A stretch of DNA of 50,208 nt from SIG78 sp045635745 (GTDB taxonomy: Bacteria; Verrucomicrobiota; Lentisphaeria; Victivallales; Victivallaceae). Positions 27,123-34,746 of the stretch are shown in pieces (the stretch's first letter is position 1; every line of letters starts with the position of its first letter). The notes beneath the pieces were generated by a model that did no database searches, was not told the origin of the DNA, and saw nothing but the letters and a program-made list of their open reading frames with translations. A program made the position numbers and the translations under genes. The DNA is taken from positions 1 through 50,208 of the forward strand of contig JAZTWG010000027.1 in NCBI GenBank assembly GCA_045635745.1, read 5' to 3'.

Positions 27123-27173
27123 GTGGCTGTGACGCGGTAATTACGGAAAAAATCCGTTGTTGTAAAACTTTTG

Positions 27174-27214
27174 CAGGGGCTGTTGTAAAACTTACTGTTT
27201 TGCAGCAGCCCCTG
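27174..27214 (+). terminator. Long stem terminator after the Gfo/Idh gene
   Basis: An 18-bp stem (27174-27191 with 27197-27214, two G-T pairs) closes a TTACT loop and is followed by ATTATTTT. It lies 50 nt after the stop codon. The base TGTTGTAAAACTT occurs twice, once just before and once in the left arm. Confidence 0.75.
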
Positions 27215-27480
27215 ATTATTTTCAATAGCTCTATTCTCCATAAGGGTAGGTAAAAATAATCTATATTGGGAAAAAGGACCTTTATTGGGAACAGAACGTT
27301 TTCAATAAATAAGATACAATAGATAATTCGGCTTATTTCATATTGATTTTTTCAGCATATTCCATCGCTGTTGCCGAATATATGCTGTGCCATGTAAAAA
27401 CGGAGATTGGGAGATGCAAGGAGTAAATTCAATAAGACAGGCAGGTAAAAGCTCTACCGTACTTTTGCTCGCGCAAGCTG
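27215..27480. other. Non-coding gap between convergent genes
   Basis: AT-rich DNA with a CAGCATAT/ATATGCTG hairpin at 27353-27360 and 27380-27387. I see no plausible gene, tRNA or promoter here; short frames in it lack ribosome sites and overlap the end of the LptE-like gene. Confidence 0.4.
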
Positions 27481-27999
27481 TTACCAGCCTTCGGATATCT
27501 GCCGCACCAGATGCAAGGCTGTGTCGTAACAAGCCTGCTGCACGCCGCTCAAACGGCCGCTTTCCACATCGGCGCCGGCCTGAAAATGGCTCTGACCGGA
27601 AACCGTTCCTGCCATCAGAGGTTCACCCTGACCGGGAATGATAAGTTTGTATTCCACTGTTACTCTGGCGATCCACTCATCGGGACGGTAATCGCGGTCG
27701 CGCTCCACCGCGCTGGTTCCAACTGCAGTGAAGGCTATATTTTTTATGGTCATAAAAAGTACGGCATCGGCACGTTTCTGATCAAGCAGTTTGTAAGTAC
27801 CGTCCTGCATTATAACTTCGCTGGCCATCATACGCATATTGCTGGCGGCATTATAGACCGATGTGGAGTTTTCCACCGGCGCAACAGCAATACTGTTGAG
27901 CTGCGGGTGCTTGATAAAACCGATGTGGTAACCGCATCCGGTAAGCATCAGCAGCAGAAGCGCTGCCGGCATATTGCGGAAAATATTCTTCAACATCAT
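27481..27999 (-). CDS. lptE: LptE-family LPS-assembly lipoprotein
   Basis: The 172-residue protein has a lipoprotein signal ending LMLTGCGYH, directly followed by the short start typical of LptE (CGYHIG...HPQLNSIAVAPVENST), then a region with NMRMMASEVIMQDGTYKLLDQKRADAVL and a C-terminal helix. LptE plugs the LptD barrel that inserts LPS into the outer membrane. The start overlaps the stop of the BamD-like gene by 4 nt. lpxK nearby supports an LPS context. Sequence conservation in this family is low, so the call relies on layout. Confidence 0.75.
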   Translation of the reverse strand: MMLKNIFRNMPAALLLLMLTGCGYHIGFIKHPQLNSIAVAPVENSTSVYNAASNMRMMASEVIMQDGTYKLLDQKRADAVLFMTIKNIAFTAVGTSAVERDRDYRPDEWIARVTVEYKLIIPGQGEPLMAGTVSGQSHFQAGADVESGRLSGVQQACYDTALHLVRQISEGW

Positions 28000-29075
28000 T
28001 TTTTCTCCTTTTTGATATTCAAATCATAGATCGGTAGCAGAAATTTGCCGTTGCTGTTTTCCGGCACCATCAGAAGTTTGCGTTCTTCCTTCGGAAACTT
28101 GAGCATTTCATACCTGGGGTACTCCGGCGGAACTTCCGGAGAAACCTGTTCGGGAAAATAACTTTTGTCCAGCCGGGTCAGAAGTTTTTCGCTGTCAGCG
28201 GCCGCTTCGGTATCGGGAAAACGGCGCATGACTTCCAGCAGATAAGTGCTGGCGGGTTCGTCACGGTTTTCGCGGTGATAAAATTCTGCAACATTGTACA
28301 ATCTGCGGGCATAGGCATTGCGCGCTTTGGCTTCGCATTGATTCACCCATTCGTTTTCGCTCAAATCAGGATATTTTTTGCGGAATTCCCGGAAAACGCT
28401 CATCGCTTCGTCAAAATGTTTGCCATCGCCGTCACCGGCGTAAGACATTTCACTTAAAGCATTGCCCATTTCCAGCATGGCGTAACGCGCAGCTTCGCTG
28501 TCGGGATAGATTCTGATGATTTCACGCAGCAGCTTGAGTGCCGCTTCGTTTTCCTTACTCTGGAGCTTCCTGACCGCCAGTCGCAGCCGGGCGTTGGCTC
28601 CGCCGGGAGCAAAGGGCGCATTCTTGAGTGCCGACTCGTAAACTTCCTGCATCCGGTCTTTATCGGTCAGCCACGGAATAAAGCGCAGACTCCAGAAGGC
28701 CGGATCGCTGTATCCGTGAAAATAAGCATCGGCGATGGCGTACTGCCGATCCACCAGTTTGCTGTAATCAATTTGTGTCGGATAACGTTTGATGATCTTT
28801 TCGATGGCTTCAAACTCTTTGCCGCGATAACCGGCGGCGCGGTAGCTTTCAACTTCGCGCAAGGCTGCTTTGAGCTTGAGTGACATAGTATCGGCCTGCG
28901 CTTCGGCTTCTGCAAAAAGTTCGGCGGCATCCACATAATCTTTTGCATTGAACTTCTTGAGTGCTTCGCCGAAAGTTTTGGCACTTTCCGCATCGCCGGC
29001 AATTACTGCGGTACAGAACATTGCCAGCAGCGGCAACACCGGGAACATTTTCCGGAAAAAAGCAAATAAACGCAT
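27996..29075 (-). CDS. BamD/YfiO-like tetratricopeptide protein
   Basis: The 359-residue protein has a signal peptide (about 1-26, ending TAVIA) with no lipobox cysteine, then TPR-type helices: FGEALKKFNAKDYVDAAELFAEAEAQA, AALKLLREIIRIYPDSEAARYAMLEMGNAL and EPASTYLLEVMRRFPDTEAA. This resembles the helical repeats of BamD/YbgF-like outer-membrane assembly proteins. A tail with PEYPRYEMLKFPKEER follows. It overlaps the LptE-like gene by 4 nt, so an envelope-assembly operon is likely. Lack of a lipid anchor argues against a strict BamD. Confidence 0.65.
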   Translation of the reverse strand: MRLFAFFRKMFPVLPLLAMFCTAVIAGDAESAKTFGEALKKFNAKDYVDAAELFAEAEAQADTMSLKLKAALREVESYRAAGYRGKEFEAIEKIIKRYPTQIDYSKLVDRQYAIADAYFHGYSDPAFWSLRFIPWLTDKDRMQEVYESALKNAPFAPGGANARLRLAVRKLQSKENEAALKLLREIIRIYPDSEAARYAMLEMGNALSEMSYAGDGDGKHFDEAMSVFREFRKKYPDLSENEWVNQCEAKARNAYARRLYNVAEFYHRENRDEPASTYLLEVMRRFPDTEAAADSEKLLTRLDKSYFPEQVSPEVPPEYPRYEMLKFPKEERKLLMVPENSNGKFLLPIYDLNIKKEKK

Positions 29076-29180
29076 AAAAAAATCCTGTTTTAACTGTTAC
29101 AATATACTTATTCAAGATAATATAACTTCATATTTACAAAATTACAAGAAAGCTTATCTGCTATTTTTGCATTAACAAGT

Positions 29181-29208
29181 TTGATTTCAACGCAAATGAA
29201 TGTATATT
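29181..29208 (+). promoter_or_regulatory. Promoter of lpxK
   Basis: TTGATT (29181-29186), 16-nt spacer, TATATT (29203-29208). The predicted first transcribed base falls at about 29214, which is the A of an ATG that opens a 13-codon mini-frame. Confidence 0.55.
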
Positions 29209-29213
29209 ACATC

Positions 29214-29255
29214 ATGCGAAAAGTGATTTTACCAATGGGATACATGCACAAGTGA
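29214..29255 (+). CDS. Possible 13-residue leaderless leader peptide before lpxK
   Basis: An ATG at 29214 opens MRKVILPMGYMHK and ends with a TGA at 29253-29255 that overlaps the GTG start of lpxK (29252-29254). No ribosome site precedes the ATG, but the predicted transcription start coincides with it. Translation of this mini-frame could deliver ribosomes to the lpxK start, which itself lacks a clear ribosome site. This is inference from positions only. Confidence 0.3.
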   Translation: MRKVILPMGYMHK

Positions 29256-30430
29256 GCTTGAAGAACTTCTGGGAACACCGGGAAAGATATTTTCTTGAAC
29301 TGATCGAGGGGCGCCGTCACACCCGCCGCGATCGGGTGGTGTTGGCGTTTCTGTTTGTGGCATCCCGCTTTTACCGCATGGCAATACAATTCCGGATCTG
29401 GCTGTATGACAAGCGTTTTATCCGCAATCACGCCATCGGCTGTCAGGTCGTAAGCATCGGCAATGTCAGCTGCGGCGGTACCGGCAAAACTCCGGTGGTG
29501 GAGGTTTTTGCCAAAAGTTTGAGCAAACAGGGGCGCAAAGTCGCCATCCTGAGCCGCGGCTACCGCAGCAAGGAACAGCGGAGCTTTTTTCAGAAACTGC
29601 AGGGATTTTTCAGCCCCCGCAAGCGCGAAGTTCTGCCGCCGCGCGTGGTTTCCGACGGGCGCGACCTCCTGCTGCAGAGCGATGCCGCAGGAGATGAACC
29701 ATACATGCTCGCTTCCAACCTCAAAGATGTTGCGGTTCTGGTGGATAAAGACCGGGTTAATGCCGGACTTTATGCCATTGATGAGTATGCTACTGATACT
29801 TTGATCCTGGATGACGGATTCCAGTATCTCAGGCTGAAAGCGCACATCAACATTGTATTGGTGGACTCCACCGCTCCGTTCAGCAATCACCACGTTCTGC
29901 CGCGTGGAATCTTGCGCGAACCGATCAAAAATATACGCCGCGCAGACTACATATTTTTAACCAAATCAAATGGCGGCAACCACTTGCGCCATCTCAAGAC
30001 TTTTTTGCGCCGACACAACCGCCGCGCAGAAATCATTGAGTGCTGTCATAAACCGCTATATCTGGAACGCGTCTTTATGCGCGGAGCTCAACGCCCGCTG
30101 GAAGATTTGAAAAATTGTCCCGTTGCCGCGATCTCCGCTATCGCAAAACCGGAAAGTTTCGAGGCCTTTTTAACCGGATTCGGTGCCAATATTGTACACA
30201 CTGCACGTTATGCAGATCATCACCGCTACTCCGAACAGCAGATTCTGGACTTTGTAAATCAGGCCAAGGCTGCCGGCGCAAAAATGATCGTTACCACCGA
30301 AAAAGATGCGGTGCGAATTCCAAGACTTTTGCGCGAAGACATCCAATTCTATTTCCTCCGCGTTGAAATCGACATTTTAAGCGGGCAGGAAAACTTCGAT
30401 CAGTGCATCAAACGCATCTGCTTTATATGA
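29252..30430 (+). CDS. lpxK: Tetraacyldisaccharide 4'-kinase
   Basis: LpxK adds the 4'-phosphate to the lipid A precursor at the inner membrane. The 392-residue protein has an N-terminal membrane-associated helix, then VVSIGNVSCGGTGKTPVVEV with the P-loop, the LSRGYRS motif, DTLILDDGFQYLRL with its conserved DDGFQ, LPRGILREP, and the late VTTEKDAVRIP. The start is a GTG at 29252, consistent with the LpxK N-terminus (NFWEHRERYFLELIE). A 122-nt structured element starts 1 nt after the stop. Confidence 0.94.
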   Translation: MSLKNFWEHRERYFLELIEGRRHTRRDRVVLAFLFVASRFYRMAIQFRIWLYDKRFIRNHAIGCQVVSIGNVSCGGTGKTPVVEVFAKSLSKQGRKVAILSRGYRSKEQRSFFQKLQGFFSPRKREVLPPRVVSDGRDLLLQSDAAGDEPYMLASNLKDVAVLVDKDRVNAGLYAIDEYATDTLILDDGFQYLRLKAHINIVLVDSTAPFSNHHVLPRGILREPIKNIRRADYIFLTKSNGGNHLRHLKTFLRRHNRRAEIIECCHKPLYLERVFMRGAQRPLEDLKNCPVAAISAIAKPESFEAFLTGFGANIVHTARYADHHRYSEQQILDFVNQAKAAGAKMIVTTEKDAVRIPRLLREDIQFYFLRVEIDILSGQENFDQCIKRICFI

Positions 30431-30431
30431 C

Positions 30432-30553
30432 GCAAGCAAATGCATGGCAAATCTCGGGACCTTGCTGCGTCGCCGGGTGCAGTCGAGAACACAGGTTCAC
30501 TCCCTTACCCGTCTCCTTGCAAAATCCCGACCTTTGCTCATGCATTTGCTTGC
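30432..30553 (+). repeat. 122-nt structured element, copy A (3' of lpxK)
   Basis: The outer 13-bp stem pairs 30432-30444 with 30541-30553. Inside it are GCAAA/TTTGC (30447-30451 with 30533-30537), TCGGGA/TCCCGA (30454-30459 with 30525-30530), a TTGC/GCAA pair and a small GAAC/GTTC hairpin (30487-30498). A second copy of identical length lies at 43281-43402, also directly after a stop codon and on the same strand. Several stems differ between the copies by paired changes. It is either a structured 3' UTR/small RNA or a small mobile element. Confidence 0.7.
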
Positions 30554-30750
30554 TGCGATAGTTTTCGTGGAACTTGTTTATCGTAAGTGGGGGAGAGCCC
30601 TTTGCTGAAGTCTTTCGTGGGTGGAAGAGAATCCTTTGCTGAAGTCTTTCGTTGGTGGGAGAGAACCCTTTGCTGAAGTCTTTTCTTGCTGCGATAGTTT
30701 TCTTGGAGCTTATTTATCTACTTACTGCGATAGTTTTCGTGGCGTTTTTT
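30550..30750 (+). repeat. Interleaved tandem repeats
   Basis: Three ~30-34-nt units sharing CCTTTGCTGAAGTCTTTC lie at 30587-30616, 30617-30650 and 30651-30684. They are flanked by three units of TGCTGCGATAGTTTTCGTGG type (30550-30582, 30687-30719, 30722-30750). The order is Q-P-P-P-Q-Q'. The first Q unit overlaps the right arm of the 122-nt element. Frames through the repeats are open but look non-coding. Confidence 0.7.
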
Positions 30751-30945
30751 CATGGTTTTCGTCTGCGGCTCTTGCGCTTCGCGTTTTGCAAGCTCCGCCC
30801 TCCGGTATTCGCTTGGCTCCGGCTGGTCAGGGCCGGTCAGCAGTTCCGCTGGCAAACAGTCGCGTTATTTTCTCCGGCGGCGGATTTTTCTGCTGGAGTA
30901 TTGACAAAAACATCTTTTGGCGTGATCTGGCAAAGGAGGTTTTTT

Positions 30946-31422
30946 ATGAACGTGAAGATCGATGTTATTTATCAGGATGGCGAGGCGGTGGCGTTCCGCA
31001 ATACGCTGTTGCCCGGCAAAAAAAATGTTTTGGAATTTTTCCGCGCGGTGGCGTTTGATCTGGAACTTTGTTTCAGCAATGCCGATGGCGAACCGGTGAG
31101 CATTGCCGATGTGGAAAATCCCGGCAAAGTGCAGCTGCTTTTGAGCTGCCGCGACCGTGTATTGGCTTCGGTGGAAAATCCCGGCGAGTGGTCACTCAAT
31201 GAGCGGGGATTCCAAATTCTGAAATTTACCGGCATTGTTTTTGATTCCGGCGATATACGCAATGTACTCGCCGACAGTTATCTGGAAATCGAACCGAACT
31301 ACCGCGGACGCGCCGAATGTGAATTTTCGGTTGCCGTTTACAGCAGCGATGCGCCCCGGGAAGCTGTGCAGTTGTTTATAACGATGAATGCATTGCTCAA
31401 GGATACCCCGGTCAGCCGCTGA
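30946..31422 (+). CDS. Uncharacterised 158-residue protein
   Basis: I do not recognise this protein. The ATG at 30946 has a perfect AAAGGAGG site 6 nt upstream, which is much better than any upstream start in the same open frame. The product is acidic and soluble with alternating beta-rich segments (IDVIYQDGEAVAFRNTLLPG, SIADVENPGKVQLLLSCRD, LEIEPNYRGRAECEFSVAVY) and no signal peptide or membrane helix. Codon use matches the neighbours, so it is a real gene. It stands alone between the tandem repeats and the DMT transporter. Confidence 0.75.
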   Translation: MNVKIDVIYQDGEAVAFRNTLLPGKKNVLEFFRAVAFDLELCFSNADGEPVSIADVENPGKVQLLLSCRDRVLASVENPGEWSLNERGFQILKFTGIVFDSGDIRNVLADSYLEIEPNYRGRAECEFSVAVYSSDAPREAVQLFITMNALLKDTPVSR

Positions 31423-31508
31423 TATTGTCGCTGTTTTTCCGGTGCAGTACGTTGTAAAAGCGGATTGTACCGGATTTTTTTTCCGCAGAACAGTTTTGCT
31501 TCAGCCCC

Positions 31509-31537
31509 TTGAAAAAATTCTGCCGGTGTGCTATATT
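31509..31537 (+). promoter_or_regulatory. Promoter of the DMT transporter
   Basis: TTGAAA (31509-31514), 17-nt spacer, TATATT (31532-31537), about 70 nt upstream of the ATG at 31609. Confidence 0.55.
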
Positions 31538-31608
31538 ATACCTTATCAGGGATGATCATATTTTACTGGCTCTGTTTTTTCGGAGCCGGATTTTTTTTCG
31601 GAGTGATT

Positions 31609-32511
31609 ATGACTTTTACTGCTTTTCTGTTGATCGTATTTTCTGCTTGTTTGCATGCTTCGTGGAATTTGCTTGCCAAGCGCTCGGCTATGACGGTGGC
31701 ATTTTATACTGTAATATGCGCCACCGCGGCGCTGCTCTGGAGTCATGTACAGTTCTGGACACCGCTGAAAGTATGGCAGATGCCATGGATCTTTTATGCT
31801 TTTATTGCCGGATCGGTTTTGAGCGATGTTGTCTACTGTCTGGGGTTGGTACGCGCCTACCGGACTATGGAAATGAGTACGGCTTACCCCATGATGCGTT
31901 CGCTGCCGCTGCTTTTTACCGCGGCGGTCACCAGTGCGGCGGGGTGGGGGGCTGCGCTTACACCGCTTGCTGTTTTCGGTATGGTGGTGGTGTTTATCGG
32001 CTGTATGATCATGCCGATGAAAGATTTCAGGGGTTTCAAATGGAGCGATTACCTCAACAGCCGCATGCTGTTTATCATTATCGTAGCTTGCGGAACCACC
32101 GGGTACACTATTTTTGACAGTCAGGCGCAGGCGGTTCTGCGGCAGGTTTATTCCGAAGCCGCCAAGCCGGTGATAAGTCTTTCGTATTATTCAACGCGCG
32201 GAATTTGCCTGACGGCAACTCTGCTGCTGGCAACTTTGCTGATCAAAGGCGAATTTATCAATCTCAAAAATATCTTTCGTTTGAAGCAATGGCCGGCGCT
32301 GGCTGCGGGGGCGTTCGCATCGCTGACGTATGTAACAGTTTTGCTGGCAATGAATTATGTAACTAATGTGTCTTATGTGCAAGTTTTCCGCCAGCTGGGG
32401 CTGATCTTCGGTTTGTTCGGCGGCATAATCATACTCAAAGAGCGCTGCAGCGCCCCGAAGATCACCGGCACTTTGCTGATAATCACCGGACTGGTGCTTA
32501 CGGTTCTGTAA
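31609..32511 (+). CDS. EamA/DMT-superfamily transporter
   Basis: The 300-residue membrane protein has about ten hydrophobic helices in two EamA-like halves. The first has the SACLHASWNLLAKRS start, then VYCLGLVRAYRTMEMSTAYPMMRSLPLLF; the second has YVTVLLAMNYVTNVSYVQVFRQLGLIFGLFGGIIILKER, where the GxxxLKE ending is typical. Such transporters export or import amino acids and related metabolites. I use ATG 31609 behind CGGAG; the open frame extends 27 codons upstream. The gene is convergent with the SGNH hydrolase, whose end overlaps it by 14 nt. Confidence 0.82.
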   Translation: MTFTAFLLIVFSACLHASWNLLAKRSAMTVAFYTVICATAALLWSHVQFWTPLKVWQMPWIFYAFIAGSVLSDVVYCLGLVRAYRTMEMSTAYPMMRSLPLLFTAAVTSAAGWGAALTPLAVFGMVVVFIGCMIMPMKDFRGFKWSDYLNSRMLFIIIVACGTTGYTIFDSQAQAVLRQVYSEAAKPVISLSYYSTRGICLTATLLLATLLIKGEFINLKNIFRLKQWPALAAGAFASLTYVTVLLAMNYVTNVSYVQVFRQLGLIFGLFGGIIILKERCSAPKITGTLLIITGLVLTVL

Positions 32512-33721
32512 CCAGCCTTTCGCCCGGAGCAATACCGGAAACCGTATCGACAAAACTCCCCACGCCGTAGCGCGAAGCTTTCTGCAGCGGCCGGCTCTTT
32601 TCGATCATGATATTTTTGGCCGAATTGCTGTGGAATTCCAGCTTGAACGGTGCTTGGTCGTAGCCGAAATGCTGATAGCCGGTCATGAAATTAAGCTGCA
32701 CGCGCTTACCGGCTTCGGCTTTCAGAGTGTAAGTTTTTTTGAATTGCGACTTCGGGCGCGGGGTTTTCACCGAATAGAGCGTAAAAGAGATCTTGCCGGA
32801 TTTTTCCGCTTCCATCGAAAGCGTGTACCAGCCGGGAATCAGCGGCAGACTCTGCGCTTCTTTTTCCTGCCACAGATTTACGACTTTCACGCCAACTTTG
32901 CCTTGGAGAGGAGTTTTTTCCGGCTGCATATTTTTCCGCATGACCGGTGCGGCAATCGCTGCAACCCACTTGTAGCCTTTTTTCTTGGGATGGGCGCCGA
33001 TAAGATTTTCCGGTTTTTTCCAGGTATCAAGTTCTGCACGCAAGGGTTTTTCGTATTCGATCCAAACCACATTGCCGTTGGGGAAATATTTCTGAAAATT
33101 CTCCCGCAGCAGCTTGTTGATCATTGACCCGGTACGCTCGCGGGGGGTGGATTCGCCTTTTTTGCCGAAAGGACTGGGCAGGATCGAACCCAGAAATACT
33201 TTGTGAGTGCAGGGACGGGCAAGCAGAATATTGACCGCCTTGACAATGCGTTCAACCGTGGCCTGGGCAACGGCAGGACTTTGTGCATCTTTTTTGGCGG
33301 CGCTGGCGTCGTTGACTCCGATCAGCAAATGGTAGTACGGCGCATCCGGAATCCGGCTTTTATCGTTGATGCGCTTGAGTACCCGGAAGCTGGAATCGCC
33401 GCCTTCTCCGGCATGCGAATAACCCAGAACCGCCGTATGGGTACCTTCAAAAGCCAGCTCCGGAATCAAAAGCAGCAACTCTTTGCGGAAATAATCGCCA
33501 TCCTGCGCCCAGGTGACACTGTCGCCGATCATACACAGCACAAGTTGGTTTTTGCTGCGGTACTGGATTTCCTGTTTGTCCAACGGGCGGAAAAGTTCGC
33601 CGGCGGTAAGGGTTTTGCCGTCATAGTCGAGTTTATCCCAGGTGCGGTTGGCAATATCCTGCTCGTTGGCGGCAAGAGTAAAAAGTATTGAAAAACTAAA
33701 AACAAACAAAAAATTTTTCAT
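32498..33721 (-). CDS. Secreted SGNH/GDSL hydrolase
   Basis: The 407-residue protein has a signal peptide (1-18) and an SGNH hydrolase domain: nucleophile block CMIGDSVTW (Ser68), a Gly block around GEGGDSSFRV, LLIGVNDAS with the block III Asn, and the late His in GAHPKKKGYKWVA. A C-terminal beta-rich region of about 130 residues (SGKISFTLYSVKTPRPKS and onwards) could be a carbohydrate-binding or accessory domain. Members de-esterify acylated glycans or lipids. It is divergent from an AraC regulator, with a shared motif found also at the MDR/Gfo-Idh operon. The substrate is not known. Confidence 0.8.
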   Translation of the reverse strand: MKNFLFVFSFSILFTLAANEQDIANRTWDKLDYDGKTLTAGELFRPLDKQEIQYRSKNQLVLCMIGDSVTWAQDGDYFRKELLLLIPELAFEGTHTAVLGYSHAGEGGDSSFRVLKRINDKSRIPDAPYYHLLIGVNDASAAKKDAQSPAVAQATVERIVKAVNILLARPCTHKVFLGSILPSPFGKKGESTPRERTGSMINKLLRENFQKYFPNGNVVWIEYEKPLRAELDTWKKPENLIGAHPKKKGYKWVAAIAAPVMRKNMQPEKTPLQGKVGVKVVNLWQEKEAQSLPLIPGWYTLSMEAEKSGKISFTLYSVKTPRPKSQFKKTYTLKAEAGKRVQLNFMTGYQHFGYDQAPFKLEFHSNSAKNIMIEKSRPLQKASRYGVGSFVDTVSGIAPGERLVTEP

Positions 33722-33750
33722 ATAACAGGTCCTTTCTTTCTGTTAACGGT

Positions 33751-33781
33751 TTGAATATATCACAATATATGTTATATTCAA
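33751..33781. promoter_or_regulatory. Face-to-face overlapping promoters for araC and the SGNH hydrolase
   Basis: Plus strand: TTGAAT (33751-33756), 16 nt, TATATT (33773-33778), driving the AraC gene. Minus strand: TTGAAT (33781-33776), 16 nt, TATATT (33759-33754), driving the hydrolase. The two occupy the same palindromic 31 bp, so polymerase can bind in only one direction at a time. Confidence 0.6.
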
Positions 33782-33794
33782 TAGCAAAAAGCTT

Positions 33795-33819
33795 AAAAAA
33801 TTTACCATTTTCATAAAAG
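33795..33819 (-). promoter_or_regulatory. Putative AraC-type operator upstream of the SGNH hydrolase
   Basis: On the minus strand the core ATGAAAATGGTAAA with flanking T-runs lies 14 nt upstream of the hydrolase -35 box, an activator position. For the plus-strand AraC gene the same site lies downstream of the -10 box, a repressor position. The exact 24-nt match at 25021-25045 supports a common regulator. Confidence 0.55.
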
Positions 33820-33826
33820 ACACTCT

Positions 33827-34624
33827 ATGGATATTGAACTGTTGTACTGGGGACGCTCCTGGGGAAAATTGAGTAAAAACCGCAAACGGCATTTTGAGTA
33901 TCACCCATACTGTCAGCTGGAGATCTGCGAATCCGGGCACTTACTGATGTATACTGATCACGGTAAGTTTGTTTTGCGCGCCGGTGATATGCTTTTACTG
34001 CCGCCGGGAACCGGACATTATGTGAGTTATCCGGATGAAAACAATAAGTTTTATTCGCTTAAATTTGAGTCTTCCGAGTCACCTGCTGCGCCGGGTATCA
34101 TTCTGAATTCACCATTCAACGAGTGGTGCATAAAAAGTCTGAACTTCTGCCATCCGGAAAATGCCCGCTATGCCATGCCGATAACCGACAGCGGCCGCGA
34201 GATCGTGGAAGGCGTATTGAGTTTGTGTGTAAAACGCTTCTGTCATCAGGATGCGAGAACCCAGCACAGCGAACCGGAGATCTTCCGGAAGATCCGCGAC
34301 TGCGTTATGATCGCCGGATCGGCAGTAAATGTGGAAAGCTGTGCTGCGTATATGGATATGAGTGCGGCACAGCTGAATTATCAATTTTCCAAAACGCTCA
34401 AAGCTCTTTCGCTTTCGCCGGAAGAGTATTCAGTAAAAAAGGTTATCGACCAGACGATCCTCTATCAGATCGATCGCTATCTGGATTTTACGACCTTTTC
34501 GCTCTCATTTATCGCCGGACAGCTTAAATTCAACAATGTCTACACATTTTCGCGTTACTACAAGCGCCTTACCGGAATATCACCCAGCGACAGACGCAAA
34601 AAACGCTGCCGGAAGCTGAAATGA
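33827..34624 (+). CDS. AraC-family transcriptional regulator
   Basis: The 265-residue protein has an N-terminal cupin sensor region (EYHPYCQLEICESGHLLMYTDHGKFVLRAGDMLLLPPGTGHYV) and a C-terminal double helix-turn-helix domain ending FSLSFIAGQLKFNNVYTFSRYYKRLTGISPSDRRKK, the standard AraC layout. It probably binds a sugar-type effector. It is divergent from the SGNH hydrolase and shares a 31-bp overlapping promoter with it. The ATGAAAATGGTAAA site between them also occurs before the MDR/Gfo-Idh operon, so these are its likely targets. Confidence 0.92.
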   Translation: MDIELLYWGRSWGKLSKNRKRHFEYHPYCQLEICESGHLLMYTDHGKFVLRAGDMLLLPPGTGHYVSYPDENNKFYSLKFESSESPAAPGIILNSPFNEWCIKSLNFCHPENARYAMPITDSGREIVEGVLSLCVKRFCHQDARTQHSEPEIFRKIRDCVMIAGSAVNVESCAAYMDMSAAQLNYQFSKTLKALSLSPEEYSVKKVIDQTILYQIDRYLDFTTFSLSFIAGQLKFNNVYTFSRYYKRLTGISPSDRRKKRCRKLK

Positions 34625-34676
34625 TTTTTCCGGCAGATGGGATGGCTCTTTTTCAGACTATATTGCCGCAGAAAAC

Positions 34677-34704
34677 TTGACAAGCGCTTTTTTTATACTA
34701 TATT
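34677..34704 (+). promoter_or_regulatory. Promoter of the YihY-family gene
   Basis: TTGACA (34677-34682), 16-nt spacer, TATATT (34699-34704), 42 nt before the ATG. Confidence 0.65.
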
Positions 34705-34746
34705 TTGCAGAAATGTTATTATGATGATCGAAAGGAAAAATCTGTT

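Noticed and set aside
27387..27641. 84-codon plus-strand frame
   Set aside because: Most of it lies antisense to the LptE-like gene and it shows no family motif.
30550..30750. CRISPR array
   Set aside because: The repeats are contiguous or interleaved with no unique spacers of constant length, and no cas gene is present.
30621..31058. 145-codon plus-strand frame through the tandem repeats
   Set aside because: It lies in another frame from the well-initiated gene at 30946 and translates only repeat units; no ribosome site.
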